The notes under the pieces are model-generated. The model searched no databases. It saw only the letters and a program-made list of their open reading frames with translations, and was not told where the DNA came from. DNA of 64,000 nt from assembly GCF_963668215.1 (NCBI RefSeq), contig NZ_OY764190.1:5394001-5458000 (forward strand), in the 5' to 3' direction. Source of the stretch: an uncultured Desulfosarcina sp. (GTDB lineage Bacteria; Desulfobacterota; Desulfobacteria; Desulfobacterales; Desulfosarcinaceae). Positions 43,149 to 51,207 of this stretch are shown here, in pieces (the first letter of the stretch is position 1; each line of letters starts with the position of its first letter). The translations under genes and the position numbers were made by a program.

Positions 43149-44501
43149 CTATTTACCGAAGCCAAGTTGGCCGGCTGTCGGCCGCCCGACTTTGGAGGGC
43201 AGGGGAGGTTTTCTCAATTCAGCGATTGTCTTCCTGCCGGTCTTTTTCGGGACCGGCGGGGCTGCCGCCAAAAACTCCTGAACGGTGTATGCTTTTTTGG
43301 CCGTTTCTTCCCTTACCCGCGCATTGGGTGCAAACACGTTGTTGGCTTGCAGAAAGCGGACGAAATTTTTCAAGTGGCGGAATTGGGGCTGGTAATGGCC
43401 CGAGTTGTTATCCACCGATCGGACTTTGCCGTTTTCAACGGCGATCATACCGGAACATTGGACCTTTTTCCCCGAAAGCAGGGAAGAGTGATGAATCTGG
43501 CCTGTCTGGTGAATATTGGTGAAGATCACGCCATCCCGGCTCCATGCATAGGCGTATACCGGATAAGGATGATTGCCGAATTTTTGCAATTCGTCGCTCT
43601 TCGCGCTGGCGCCTTTGGCGGCCTGGGTGTCGAACGAAGTCTTTTGAAGGGTGTTGTCGGCCTGCATGCTGTACACATACAGCGTGCCGTTCTCGATAGC
43701 CGTTGCCAGGGTAGATGACTGACCGTATTTAACCGTGCCGCTCAATTGCTGTATTGAACCGTGATCGATCGCCTCTAACAAACCCTGATCTTCGTATATA
43801 CCGGTGCAGATCCCGTGGCCTTCGAGCCAGACGAAGAAAGGTGCATCGGTTTGCGCTGCCGCCCATCGCCCGAAGGCCACGCTGATTTCATTGCCTTCGG
43901 CTTTACCGACAGGATTCTGCCGGTCGGCATCTATATTATTCTCGATGGGTCGATGCCAGGGGTCCACACGTTCCATGACAACGTGGGCACCCAGCCCAAC
44001 GAAGTTGCTTGTAAAGGAAACTTCGGCCTTCGATTTCAGATATTCGAACAGATTCTGTTTGGTGGTAAAGCCAAGGTCTTGCTGACCGATGTGTTCGACC
44101 AGTTTCTCGATGTAGGCCGCTTTTCTCAACGCCCGTCGGCCGATTTTCTCGACGATGTAGTCCAGTGATTTTTTATAGGCGGCATATTCGTCCGGTGCCG
44201 ACGATTGTTTGATCGTGTTTTTGTCCTGAATTCGGTTTTCGACCAGAAAACTATTGCTTTGGGCGCCAATCATCCTGAGCATTCCGGCACGCATCTTAAG
44301 GGTATCCGGCGACCGTTTATCCAATCTATGGTAGTGCTCGATCTGGCGGTCGAGCGCCTCGATATTCCTGGGCAGGGTGTAGCTCTTCTGGTACCATCTT
44401 TTCTTTCTGGCCGCGGATGCAACCGAGCCATGCTCGAATTGTTCGGTCAGACGTCTCCAATTTGCAAGACTGATAATATCCTGCCAGGGCATCTCTTTCA
44501 T
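43149..44501 (-). CDS. T6SS-operon protein with plant IQM-like domain (putative effector)
   Basis: A 450-residue protein directly after clpV. Residues 205-392 resemble the conserved part of plant IQM (calmodulin-binding IQ-motif) proteins from memory: a PFFVWLE motif (221-227), an IENGTLYVYS strand, then HHSSLLSGKK (337-346), SGMIAVENGK and SGHYQPQ (367-373) followed by LKNFVRFLQANNV. No calmodulin-binding IQ motif is evident in the N-terminal part (1-200), which is helical and basic. There is no signal peptide. The position and domain suggest a secreted effector or an accessory protein. A Lys/Arg/Pro-rich tail ends the chain. The enzymatic role, if any, is unknown. Confidence 0.6.
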   Translation of the reverse strand: MKEMPWQDIISLANWRRLTEQFEHGSVASAARKKRWYQKSYTLPRNIEALDRQIEHYHRLDKRSPDTLKMRAGMLRMIGAQSNSFLVENRIQDKNTIKQSSAPDEYAAYKKSLDYIVEKIGRRALRKAAYIEKLVEHIGQQDLGFTTKQNLFEYLKSKAEVSFTSNFVGLGAHVVMERVDPWHRPIENNIDADRQNPVGKAEGNEISVAFGRWAAAQTDAPFFVWLEGHGICTGIYEDQGLLEAIDHGSIQQLSGTVKYGQSSTLATAIENGTLYVYSMQADNTLQKTSFDTQAAKGASAKSDELQKFGNHPYPVYAYAWSRDGVIFTNIHQTGQIHHSSLLSGKKVQCSGMIAVENGKVRSVDNNSGHYQPQFRHLKNFVRFLQANNVFAPNARVREETAKKAYTVQEFLAAAPPVPKKTGRKTIAELRKPPLPSKVGRPTAGQLGFGK

Positions 44502-44543
44502 GAACTCTCCTTTATCGCTTCGTAATTTGAACTCTTTCGTGAT

Positions 44544-47189
44544 TTAGAGAATTTCGTAAGCAAACCCCTCCCCGTCCATGGTTACCGACACCCTGCTGAT
44601 CTGCTCACCGTCGGCCTGCCGACTGAGCAGTTCCCGGGACATTTCCGGCAGCAGGGTATTGGTCATGATGTTGTCCGCATTGCGGGCACCGGAGTCCACG
44701 TCGGTGCAGCGGCCGGCGATGGCGTCCACTACGGCGTCTTCGTATACGAATTCCACCTCGCGATTTTCTTTCATGCGCTTGACGATACGGTTGAGCTTGA
44801 GGCGTACGATCAGCTTCATGTTCTCGTCGGTGATGGGGAAATAGGGTACGATTTTCATGCGCCCCAGAAAAGCCGGCTTGAAGTGTTTGAGCAGTTCCGG
44901 CTTGACCATTTCGCCCATGCCGGCCGGATCGGGCATGGTCTCTTCATCGGCGCACAGATTCATGATCAGGTCGGTGCCCAGGTTGGAAGTCAGGATGATC
45001 AGGCAGTTCTTGAAATCGATGCGGCGCCCCTCCCCGTCTTCCATGATGCCCTTGTCGAAAACCTGGAAGAACAGCTCCATGACGTCGGGATGGGCCTTTT
45101 CGACCTCGTCCAGCAAAACCACGCTGTAGGGCTTGCGGCGCACCGCCTCGGTGAGCACGCCGCCCTCGCCGTAGCCCACGTATCCGGGAGGCGATCCCTT
45201 GAGGCTGGATACGGTGTGGGCCTCCTGGTATTCGCTCATGTTGATGCTGATCATGCTCTGCTCCCCGCCGTAAAGCAATTCGGACAATGCCAGGGCCGTC
45301 TCGGTCTTGCCGACGCCGGAGGGACCTACCAGCATGAACACGCCCGTGGGCTTGGAGGGGTCCTCGATGCCGGCATGGGCCGTCTGGATCACCTGTTCGA
45401 TGGCCTCCAATCCGTGGTCCTGGCCGATGATGCGCTCCTTGAGACGTTCGGCAAGGTTGAGTACCGTCGCGATCTCGTCGGTGAGCATGCGTCCCGTGGG
45501 AATGCCGGTCCAACCGGACACCACCTGGGATACGGTTTCGCCGTCCACAGCGATCTGGACCAGCGGTTCATCTCCCTGGCGCTTTTCCAGTTCGGCCTCC
45601 AGTTCCTTGAGCTGTTCCTGCTTGGCGGCAATTTCGTCTTTGGCTTCCTCGCCTTTTTCCATCAGGGCATGGATTTCCTGATACAGCTCCCGGACCTGGC
45701 CGGCCACCTCCATTTCGCTCTGCCACTTCTCTGTCAATTTGGCCATTTCGGCTTGGGTGGCTTCTCTCTGGGCCGCAAGTTCCGCCATGCGTTCCGCATG
45801 GTCCCTGCCGATGGCCGCTTCACGCTCGAGAATTTTGACTTCACGGTCGATGTCGCCGATGCGCCGCTGGGCCTGCTCCACGGCCGGGGGGCTGGTGGTC
45901 AATCCGATGGCCACCCGGGCGCAGGCCGTGTCGAGCACGCTCACCGCCTTATCCGGCAGCTGTCGGCCGGAAATGTAGCGGCTGGAAAGGTGCACCGTGT
46001 CCGCCAGGGCTTCGTCGGTGATCATCACGTTGTGATGTTTCTCCAGGAACGGTCCGATGGCCCGCATCATCACCATGGCCTTTTCCTCGTCCGGTTCCTC
46101 GATCTTCACCACCTGGAAGCGCCGGGCCATGGCCGCGTCCTTCTCGAAATATTTCTTGTACTCGGCCCAGGTGGTGGCCGCGATGGTGCGCAGTTCCCCT
46201 CGGGCCAGCGCCGGTTTGAGCAGGTTGGCCGCGTCCCCTGCCCCGGCCTGGCCGCCGGCGCCGATGAGCGTATGGGCTTCGTCGATGAACAGGATGATGG
46301 GAACCGGCGAGGCCTTGACTTCGTTGATGACCCCTTTCAGGCGGTTTTCGAATTCTCCCTTGACCCCTGCCCCGGCTTGCAGCAGCCCCAAGTCCAGCGT
46401 GTGCAGGGCCACGTTCTGCAAAATGGGCGGCACGTCCCCTTCGGCGATGCGCAGGGCAAAGCCCTCGACCACGGCCGTTTTGCCGACGCCGGCTTCGCCG
46501 GTGAGAATCGGGTTGTTCTGGCGGCGCCGGATGAGAATATCCACCATCTGGCGGATCTCGAAATCACGGCCCAGCACCGGATCGATCTCGCCTTTTTTGG
46601 CCCGATCGGTGAGATTGATCGTGTACTGGTCCAGGGCCTTGGTTCCGGCAGGTCCGGCGGGACGGCCGGCTGCCGCGGCGCCCTTGGCCGCACCCGCAGC
46701 GATCCCCGCATCTTCGATGGATCCGGCCGTCAGGTCCATGAGGCTTTCCTTGAGGGTCTCCACGGAAATCTTTTTCAGCGTATCGGACTCGGCCAGCAGC
46801 ATACGGGCAAACTTATCGCTGTCCAGCAGGGCCAGCAGGATCTGGCCGGACCGGATGGTGGGAGTCTGGTACTCTACGGAGGCAAACATCCAGGCCTCCT
46901 TAATCATCTGTGGAATAGAGGGTGAAAGGGCAGGCGTGCGGGCATTACCGGTCTTGAACTTCTCGATGGCCCGGGTCAGATCGGCAACCAGGTGGGCATC
47001 GTTGATTTCGAAATGTTTGAGTATTTTCAGAATATCCGTATCGGACAGCTCCAGCAGTTTGATCAGGAAATGTTCGATTTCCACATCATAGTGGGTCTGG
47101 GAAAGGCAGAGCCCGGCGGCGGATTCCAAAGCGCTGCGGCAGGTCTCGTTCAGTTTGGCGATCAGGGACTTGAGGTTGGATACGGCCAT
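44544..47189 (-). CDS. tssH: T6SS AAA+ ATPase ClpV (TssH)
   Basis: An 881-residue ClpB-like ATPase that disassembles the contracted TssB-TssC sheath for re-use. It has the ClpV N-domain (about 1-160), the first AAA module with GEAGVGKTAVVEG and LFIDEAHTLIGAGG, a long coiled-coil middle region and the second AAA module with GPSGVGKTETALAL and VVLLDEVEKAHPDVM. The Pro/Gly-rich stretch near 170-185 is common in ClpV. It follows tssG by 22 bp and is followed by the IQM-like gene by 42 bp. Confidence 0.97.
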   Translation of the reverse strand: MAVSNLKSLIAKLNETCRSALESAAGLCLSQTHYDVEIEHFLIKLLELSDTDILKILKHFEINDAHLVADLTRAIEKFKTGNARTPALSPSIPQMIKEAWMFASVEYQTPTIRSGQILLALLDSDKFARMLLAESDTLKKISVETLKESLMDLTAGSIEDAGIAAGAAKGAAAAGRPAGPAGTKALDQYTINLTDRAKKGEIDPVLGRDFEIRQMVDILIRRRQNNPILTGEAGVGKTAVVEGFALRIAEGDVPPILQNVALHTLDLGLLQAGAGVKGEFENRLKGVINEVKASPVPIILFIDEAHTLIGAGGQAGAGDAANLLKPALARGELRTIAATTWAEYKKYFEKDAAMARRFQVVKIEEPDEEKAMVMMRAIGPFLEKHHNVMITDEALADTVHLSSRYISGRQLPDKAVSVLDTACARVAIGLTTSPPAVEQAQRRIGDIDREVKILEREAAIGRDHAERMAELAAQREATQAEMAKLTEKWQSEMEVAGQVRELYQEIHALMEKGEEAKDEIAAKQEQLKELEAELEKRQGDEPLVQIAVDGETVSQVVSGWTGIPTGRMLTDEIATVLNLAERLKERIIGQDHGLEAIEQVIQTAHAGIEDPSKPTGVFMLVGPSGVGKTETALALSELLYGGEQSMISINMSEYQEAHTVSSLKGSPPGYVGYGEGGVLTEAVRRKPYSVVLLDEVEKAHPDVMELFFQVFDKGIMEDGEGRRIDFKNCLIILTSNLGTDLIMNLCADEETMPDPAGMGEMVKPELLKHFKPAFLGRMKIVPYFPITDENMKLIVRLKLNRIVKRMKENREVEFVYEDAVVDAIAGRCTDVDSGARNADNIMTNTLLPEMSRELLSRQADGEQISRVSVTMDGEGFAYEIL

Positions 47190-47211
47190 GATTTTCTCCT
47201 TAATTTTAGAT

Positions 47212-48252
47212 CTAAAACTTCACCAGTTTCAAATCATATTCCTGAAACGTAAAGAAGATATCCTCTTCATATGCATATCCCGGCGAAGAAACCCAGGTAG
47301 TCCAGCCGAGCATCGGTGCATCGGGTCCTTCGGTTCCCAGCCGGCACAAAGGAACATCTTCTTTCCGCAGGTAGATGCGTATTTCGAATTCGTACTCGAT
47401 GCCCACCATGTAACGGACCAGGGAGAAAATGGGCACCAGCAGGTCGCCGGTGGGCATGAGCCGGGTAAATTTCTCTTTGCCTACGGGTCCCAGATGCACC
47501 CGGAATTTCGTCTGGCTCTCCCACACCTGGCTGCCGCAGATGGCATCGTCACCCAAGGTTGCATTGGCGGTTCCCAATTGGGTCTGGTCGGCCGGCTCGA
47601 GGTCCACGATGCGTTCGATGAACTGCTCGACACGCACATGGGCGTCTGCGAAATAAGCTACGGCGGACTCGATGGCCACTGCCGAGGCGATAGGCCTCGA
47701 CAGCAGGCCGCTGTAGAAAGTTAGGGACTCTTCGGGCAGGCCGATCATTTCGGTCAGCCCCGGTGTCCCCAGTCCTGCCAGACTCAACAGGTATCGCGAA
47801 AGTCGGTCTCTGGCACCCGGTCGGTAATTCTCCGGGAAGCGATACTTTTTCCAGGCCAGGTAAAAAAGCGTGATCAATCTGTGATTAAACAGATCCAGAA
47901 AATCGGCCAGGGTATGATCTTTTTCCCGCTCACGCGCCAATATCAATTGGGTGTACCATTGGGGCAGGATGCCGGATGGGCCGGTCAACCCCAGAAAAGC
48001 CACTTCCATGTACGCTGGATGTTCTTCATCGGCTGCACGCAAATTGGAAACGTCGCTGGGAGGGAAAGCGAAGCCTTTTTTAGCGCTAAACCGTACAGGT
48101 TCCTCAGATGGAACCAGCGCATCCGCCAACTTTTTGCGCTTGTCGGCAAAACGCTCCAGTAGGTAGACAGCCCGGTAGAACGAAAATTCGTAAAATCGGT
48201 CGAGCAACTGCCGGCTTAAACCAGAATCTGATTGCCGCTTCTCGGGGGCCAT
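47212..48252 (-). CDS. tssG: T6SS baseplate protein TssG
   Basis: A 346-residue baseplate wedge component. The N-terminus LLDRFYEFSFYRAVYLLERF and later RFSAKKGFAFPPSDVSNL, LTGPSGILPQWYTQLILARER and FLDLFNHRLITLFYLAWKKYR are typical TssG. It begins within the end of tssF (37-base overlap), a common arrangement indicating coupled translation. TssG links TssF and TssK to form the wedge. Confidence 0.95.
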   Translation of the reverse strand: MAPEKRQSDSGLSRQLLDRFYEFSFYRAVYLLERFADKRKKLADALVPSEEPVRFSAKKGFAFPPSDVSNLRAADEEHPAYMEVAFLGLTGPSGILPQWYTQLILAREREKDHTLADFLDLFNHRLITLFYLAWKKYRFPENYRPGARDRLSRYLLSLAGLGTPGLTEMIGLPEESLTFYSGLLSRPIASAVAIESAVAYFADAHVRVEQFIERIVDLEPADQTQLGTANATLGDDAICGSQVWESQTKFRVHLGPVGKEKFTRLMPTGDLLVPIFSLVRYMVGIEYEFEIRIYLRKEDVPLCRLGTEGPDAPMLGWTTWVSSPGYAYEEDIFFTFQEYDLKLVKF

Positions 48253-50021
48253 ATCTTGACCGGTTCCTCCCGTTGAAGGGTTCGCATTACCAGCTGAGAA
48301 AATGAATTTACGGATACATACTGGGATAAAAAGCGTTCCAGCACGCTGGCGAATAAAAATATACCCGTACCCACGTACTTGTCTTCGTCAAAGGTGATCG
48401 TAATCTCCACTCCCCGGCAAAAGGAGCGTTTGATGCGTTTGGTAATGTGCCTGCTGCCAACGGATACGATGCCGCTGATCATCTGCTGGGTGGCCAGGGA
48501 ATTGTTGAAGTCGTAGAGTCTCAGGATCTCCTTGAGCGCATGTTCGCCGCCTTCTACCAGCGACATGTAATTCAGGGAAAAGTGCGAAACCAAGCGCCAT
48601 TGCAAGGCACTGCCGAGAAAAGGACGCCGTGTGGGAGTAGGCTTTAGAATACAGCTGAGCCTGGATACCGGAGCGGCCGACTCCATATTGAAATCACCGG
48701 CGGCGTCTCCGAAGGGAAGCCGTGACGGAAGGTCTCTGTTCGTGCATGTGACGCGCACGGTGAGGACATCTTCGGCCGGATCCGTTGGCTTCAGGTTCAG
48801 ATCGGAGAAAGAGAGAAAAACATCCGTCCCCCGGTCTCCTTTTTTCCGGGACGGCTGGCGCTGCAAGTGCCAGAAGGTCTGTCCTTCGGTGGCGCCATCG
48901 TCGCCTAAATGGTGGCGCGTGGAATAGAACGGCCGGTACTCCTTCTGGGTGCCTCCGGCGCCGGAGAGCGTCGCCGTTACCTGATCCACGCTGTATACTT
49001 CAGTAGCATTCTGGCGCCGTATGTCCGGCACGACCTGGTATTCGGTCTTGCGGTGTTCGACCCGGATGGGTTCGGCAATGCGTTGAAACAGGTTGGCCAC
49101 GGGGGTTACATTCAACTGAAACGTATCGGCGTTGATCACCAGGTCCGATTTACCCATGCGGTTGAGAAACAGTCTCAAAATCATCCGGTCGCCGGTTTTT
49201 TCTTTTTTCAATCGGTCCAGTCCGCCCAGATCGAAAAACAGGAATTTTTCCGGGAAGCAGAAGTATTCGAAAAGCAGCAGGTAGCCTGGAAAAGAACGTT
49301 TCGAATACGGCAGCATCCCCTCTTTTTCGTCAAACCCCACAGGTTGAATGCAATCCGTAGAGCCCTCGACAACGGTATGGCCGCCATCCGGTTTCAGCAC
49401 TTCGTATTCGATGTGGCATACATGGTTGAAAATCAGTTCGTAAAGATGAAAAACATGTTGATGGGGCCCGTTGAGAAAAAAGCGCAGCGACTTCCAATCG
49501 ATCTTGGAAAGACACAGCTTGTTGAAACTCTTCAGTTCGATCTCGATTACCTGGACGACCCCCTTAATCAATTTTTTGGGTTCCCGGAGGGACGCAGACT
49601 TAACCGCTACCGGCCAGATCCTCACGTCCTGCGTTGTGGTAAACCGGCAGGGTGTACCCTTTACGGGCTTGGAGAATAAAGCGGCGCCTTTTTCGATGCG
49701 GTATCCCCCCTCCTGGATGTTCTGCTTGACGGGATCGAAGCGCACCACGGACATGGAAGGAACCGGATTGATGTAGTGGGGATATATGATGTTGAGCAGC
49801 GATTCGGTGAGTTCCGGGAAATCGTCATCAATTTTCTTATGAATTCTACCGCTGATCAAGGCAAAGGCCTCGATCAGGCGTTCGGTGTGGGGATCCTCGC
49901 ATTTGTCGCCTTCAAGCAGTAGCCGACCGGCAATTTTGGGATACTTTTGGGCAAATTCGGCCCCCATCTCCCGGATGAAAGTCAATTCACGTTCGTAGTA
50001 GTCGAGAAGCCTGTCTTCCAT
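48216..50021 (-). CDS. tssF: T6SS baseplate protein TssF
   Basis: A 601-residue baseplate wedge protein. The opening LLDYYERELTFIREMGAEFAQKYPKIAGRL and DPHTERLIEAFALISGRIHKKIDDDFPEL are the family signature, and SMSVVRFDP and MISGIVSVGSRHITKRIKRSFCRG lie later. Length is as usual for the family. It is followed by tssG with an overlap of 37 bases. Confidence 0.96.
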   Translation of the reverse strand: MEDRLLDYYERELTFIREMGAEFAQKYPKIAGRLLLEGDKCEDPHTERLIEAFALISGRIHKKIDDDFPELTESLLNIIYPHYINPVPSMSVVRFDPVKQNIQEGGYRIEKGAALFSKPVKGTPCRFTTTQDVRIWPVAVKSASLREPKKLIKGVVQVIEIELKSFNKLCLSKIDWKSLRFFLNGPHQHVFHLYELIFNHVCHIEYEVLKPDGGHTVVEGSTDCIQPVGFDEKEGMLPYSKRSFPGYLLLFEYFCFPEKFLFFDLGGLDRLKKEKTGDRMILRLFLNRMGKSDLVINADTFQLNVTPVANLFQRIAEPIRVEHRKTEYQVVPDIRRQNATEVYSVDQVTATLSGAGGTQKEYRPFYSTRHHLGDDGATEGQTFWHLQRQPSRKKGDRGTDVFLSFSDLNLKPTDPAEDVLTVRVTCTNRDLPSRLPFGDAAGDFNMESAAPVSRLSCILKPTPTRRPFLGSALQWRLVSHFSLNYMSLVEGGEHALKEILRLYDFNNSLATQQMISGIVSVGSRHITKRIKRSFCRGVEITITFDEDKYVGTGIFLFASVLERFLSQYVSVNSFSQLVMRTLQREEPVKIWPPRSGNQILV

Positions 50022-50111
50022 AGGTTCTTTTCAGTAATGTTTAAGCCGCAGCCCCGATAAGAAAAGGCGATCAGGGTTGCAGGCAGGAACGGCAACCTGT
50101 CGCCATTCGGT

Positions 50112-50576
50112 TCAACCGGAAACCACGTATTCTTTGCGAATCGAATCGAAAAAGGTGTCGAAAGCCACCGGTTCCCGGATGGGATCGACAACCAGTACGG
50201 CGGAGATGTGAAAACTCAGGTTGCGCTCCTTCTTCCCGCCGGTACTTAGCACAACCTTCACGTCTTTCAAACGGGGCTCGAATCGGGCAATCGTCCGCTC
50301 AACATCCTTTCGGATGAATTGCCGGATTTTTTGGCTGTCCGTGTTTTCGGCGGTAAAATCCTTCAGCCCGTATGTCGCAACGGAATCGTTCAGTTCACGG
50401 AATTGTTCCGGCAAGTGGGTTATATCCCGTCGGCTGTTCAGCAGATTCTCAAGATCCCGAATCACGCAACCCTTGATCTTACGTTCATCCACCAAACGGT
50501 ACTGGACAGGCTCTCCGGGACTTTTGGGGTCCTCGTCGATGAGCCTGTCCAGCAATGACGCCTGAGCATTTCCCAT
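50112..50576 (-). CDS. tssE: T6SS baseplate gp25-like protein TssE
   Basis: A 154-residue protein of the gp25/lysozyme-like family (baseplate inner wedge, not a lysozyme). Family features are ASLLDRLIDEDP near the start, RDLENLLNSRRDI and ATYGLKDF, then the beta strand RFEPRLKDVKVVLS. It starts 5 bases after hcp and is followed by a 90-base gap to tssF. Confidence 0.94.
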   Translation of the reverse strand: MGNAQASLLDRLIDEDPKSPGEPVQYRLVDERKIKGCVIRDLENLLNSRRDITHLPEQFRELNDSVATYGLKDFTAENTDSQKIRQFIRKDVERTIARFEPRLKDVKVVLSTGGKKERNLSFHISAVLVVDPIREPVAFDTFFDSIRKEYVVSG

Positions 50577-50581
50577 GGAAA

Positions 50582-51070
50582 TCAGCCTTTGAATTCATTC
50601 GTGCCAATGTTGAATTTAAAAGGCATGGGTGCGTCTCCACTACCGTCTGCTTTCTGGGGCGTGTAGGTGTACTCGACTTCCTCGAAATTCAGACTGATAT
50701 TTTCCGTCAGCCGGTCTTCTCCTCCCGATCCACCGGTAGACACCGATGTTACCAAAACATTTTTCATCTTGATGACAATGTATTCCAGTGGTTTTTTCCC
50801 GGCTTTTCTGACAAAGAGATCGGCAGTCGGCAGTGCCTCCCCAGTGGAGCAAGCTCGCAACAGTCCGTTGGACGCCTTGTCCACGTACTTGGTCACGCTG
50901 ATATCCTGGAAGCTTGCTTTCCCGCCTCCGCCGCCGCCACCCATGTGAAAGGTGCCTGATTGGCTTACGCCCCAACTCCAAGCCAGCACATCGATTTCGT
51001 CCTTGTGCTTGTGATCCTTGGATTCCCCCTTAATATCTCCTGCCAGTTTGAGGAACATATCAACAGCCAT
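50582..51070 (-). CDS. hcp: T6SS tube protein Hcp (TssD)
   Basis: A 162-residue tube subunit. The start MAVDMFLKLAGDIKGESKDHKH and SWGVSQSGTFHM, the flexible poly-Gly loop (GGGGGGG near residue 45), KASFQDISVTKYVDKAS and FEEVEYTYTPQ are typical Hcp. ATG 51070 is preceded by AAAGGAGATT; a TTG six bases upstream is less likely. A hairpin and an unused ribosome-binding-like site lie in the 137-base gap before it, suggesting separate control of its expression. Confidence 0.95.
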   Translation of the reverse strand: MAVDMFLKLAGDIKGESKDHKHKDEIDVLAWSWGVSQSGTFHMGGGGGGGKASFQDISVTKYVDKASNGLLRACSTGEALPTADLFVRKAGKKPLEYIVIKMKNVLVTSVSTGGSGGEDRLTENISLNFEEVEYTYTPQKADGSGDAPMPFKFNIGTNEFKG

Positions 51071-51088
51071 GATCAATCTCCTTTTTAG

Positions 51089-51103
51089 GTGGTTCTATAC
51101 CAC
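51089..51103 (-). other. Short hairpin in the hcp leader
   Basis: GTGGT-ATAGA-ACCAC (minus strand) lies just upstream of the hcp ribosome site. It could be a processing site or affect translation. Confidence 0.4.
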
Positions 51104-51112
51104 GGTTATTAG

Positions 51113-51142
51113 TTACGCTCTTTTTGAATACTTTTTCATCAT
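51113..51142 (-). CDS. Possible 9-residue leader peptide upstream of hcp
   Basis: ATG ATG followed by seven sense codons and TAA reads MMKKYSKRA, preceded by AAAAGG at 5-base spacing. It sits between the tssC stop and hcp. It is very short, and chance cannot be excluded; translation is unproven. Confidence 0.2.
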   Translation of the reverse strand: MMKKYSKRA

Positions 51143-51167
51143 TTATGCCTTTTCGTTTCCCGGTCGG

Positions 51168-51177
51168 CACCTCCTTT
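51168..51177 (-). promoter_or_regulatory. Ribosome-binding-like site without start codon in the hcp leader
   Basis: AAAGGAGGTG on the minus strand is an almost ideal ribosome site but has no ATG/GTG/TTG at proper spacing. It may act as a stabilising or standby site on the hcp message. Confidence 0.3.
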
Positions 51178-51207
51178 CCTAAAAGGGCTTATATATGAAT
51201 GCTTTAT

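Noticed and set aside
44883..46925. 680-codon plus-strand frame opposite clpV
   Set aside because: Length is explained by GC-rich codon bias on the antisense of ClpV; the minus frame has the Walker motifs.
50582..51070. Run of seven glycines in Hcp
   Set aside because: A Gly-rich loop after the HMG motif is usual in Hcp proteins of this type, so it is not a special feature.
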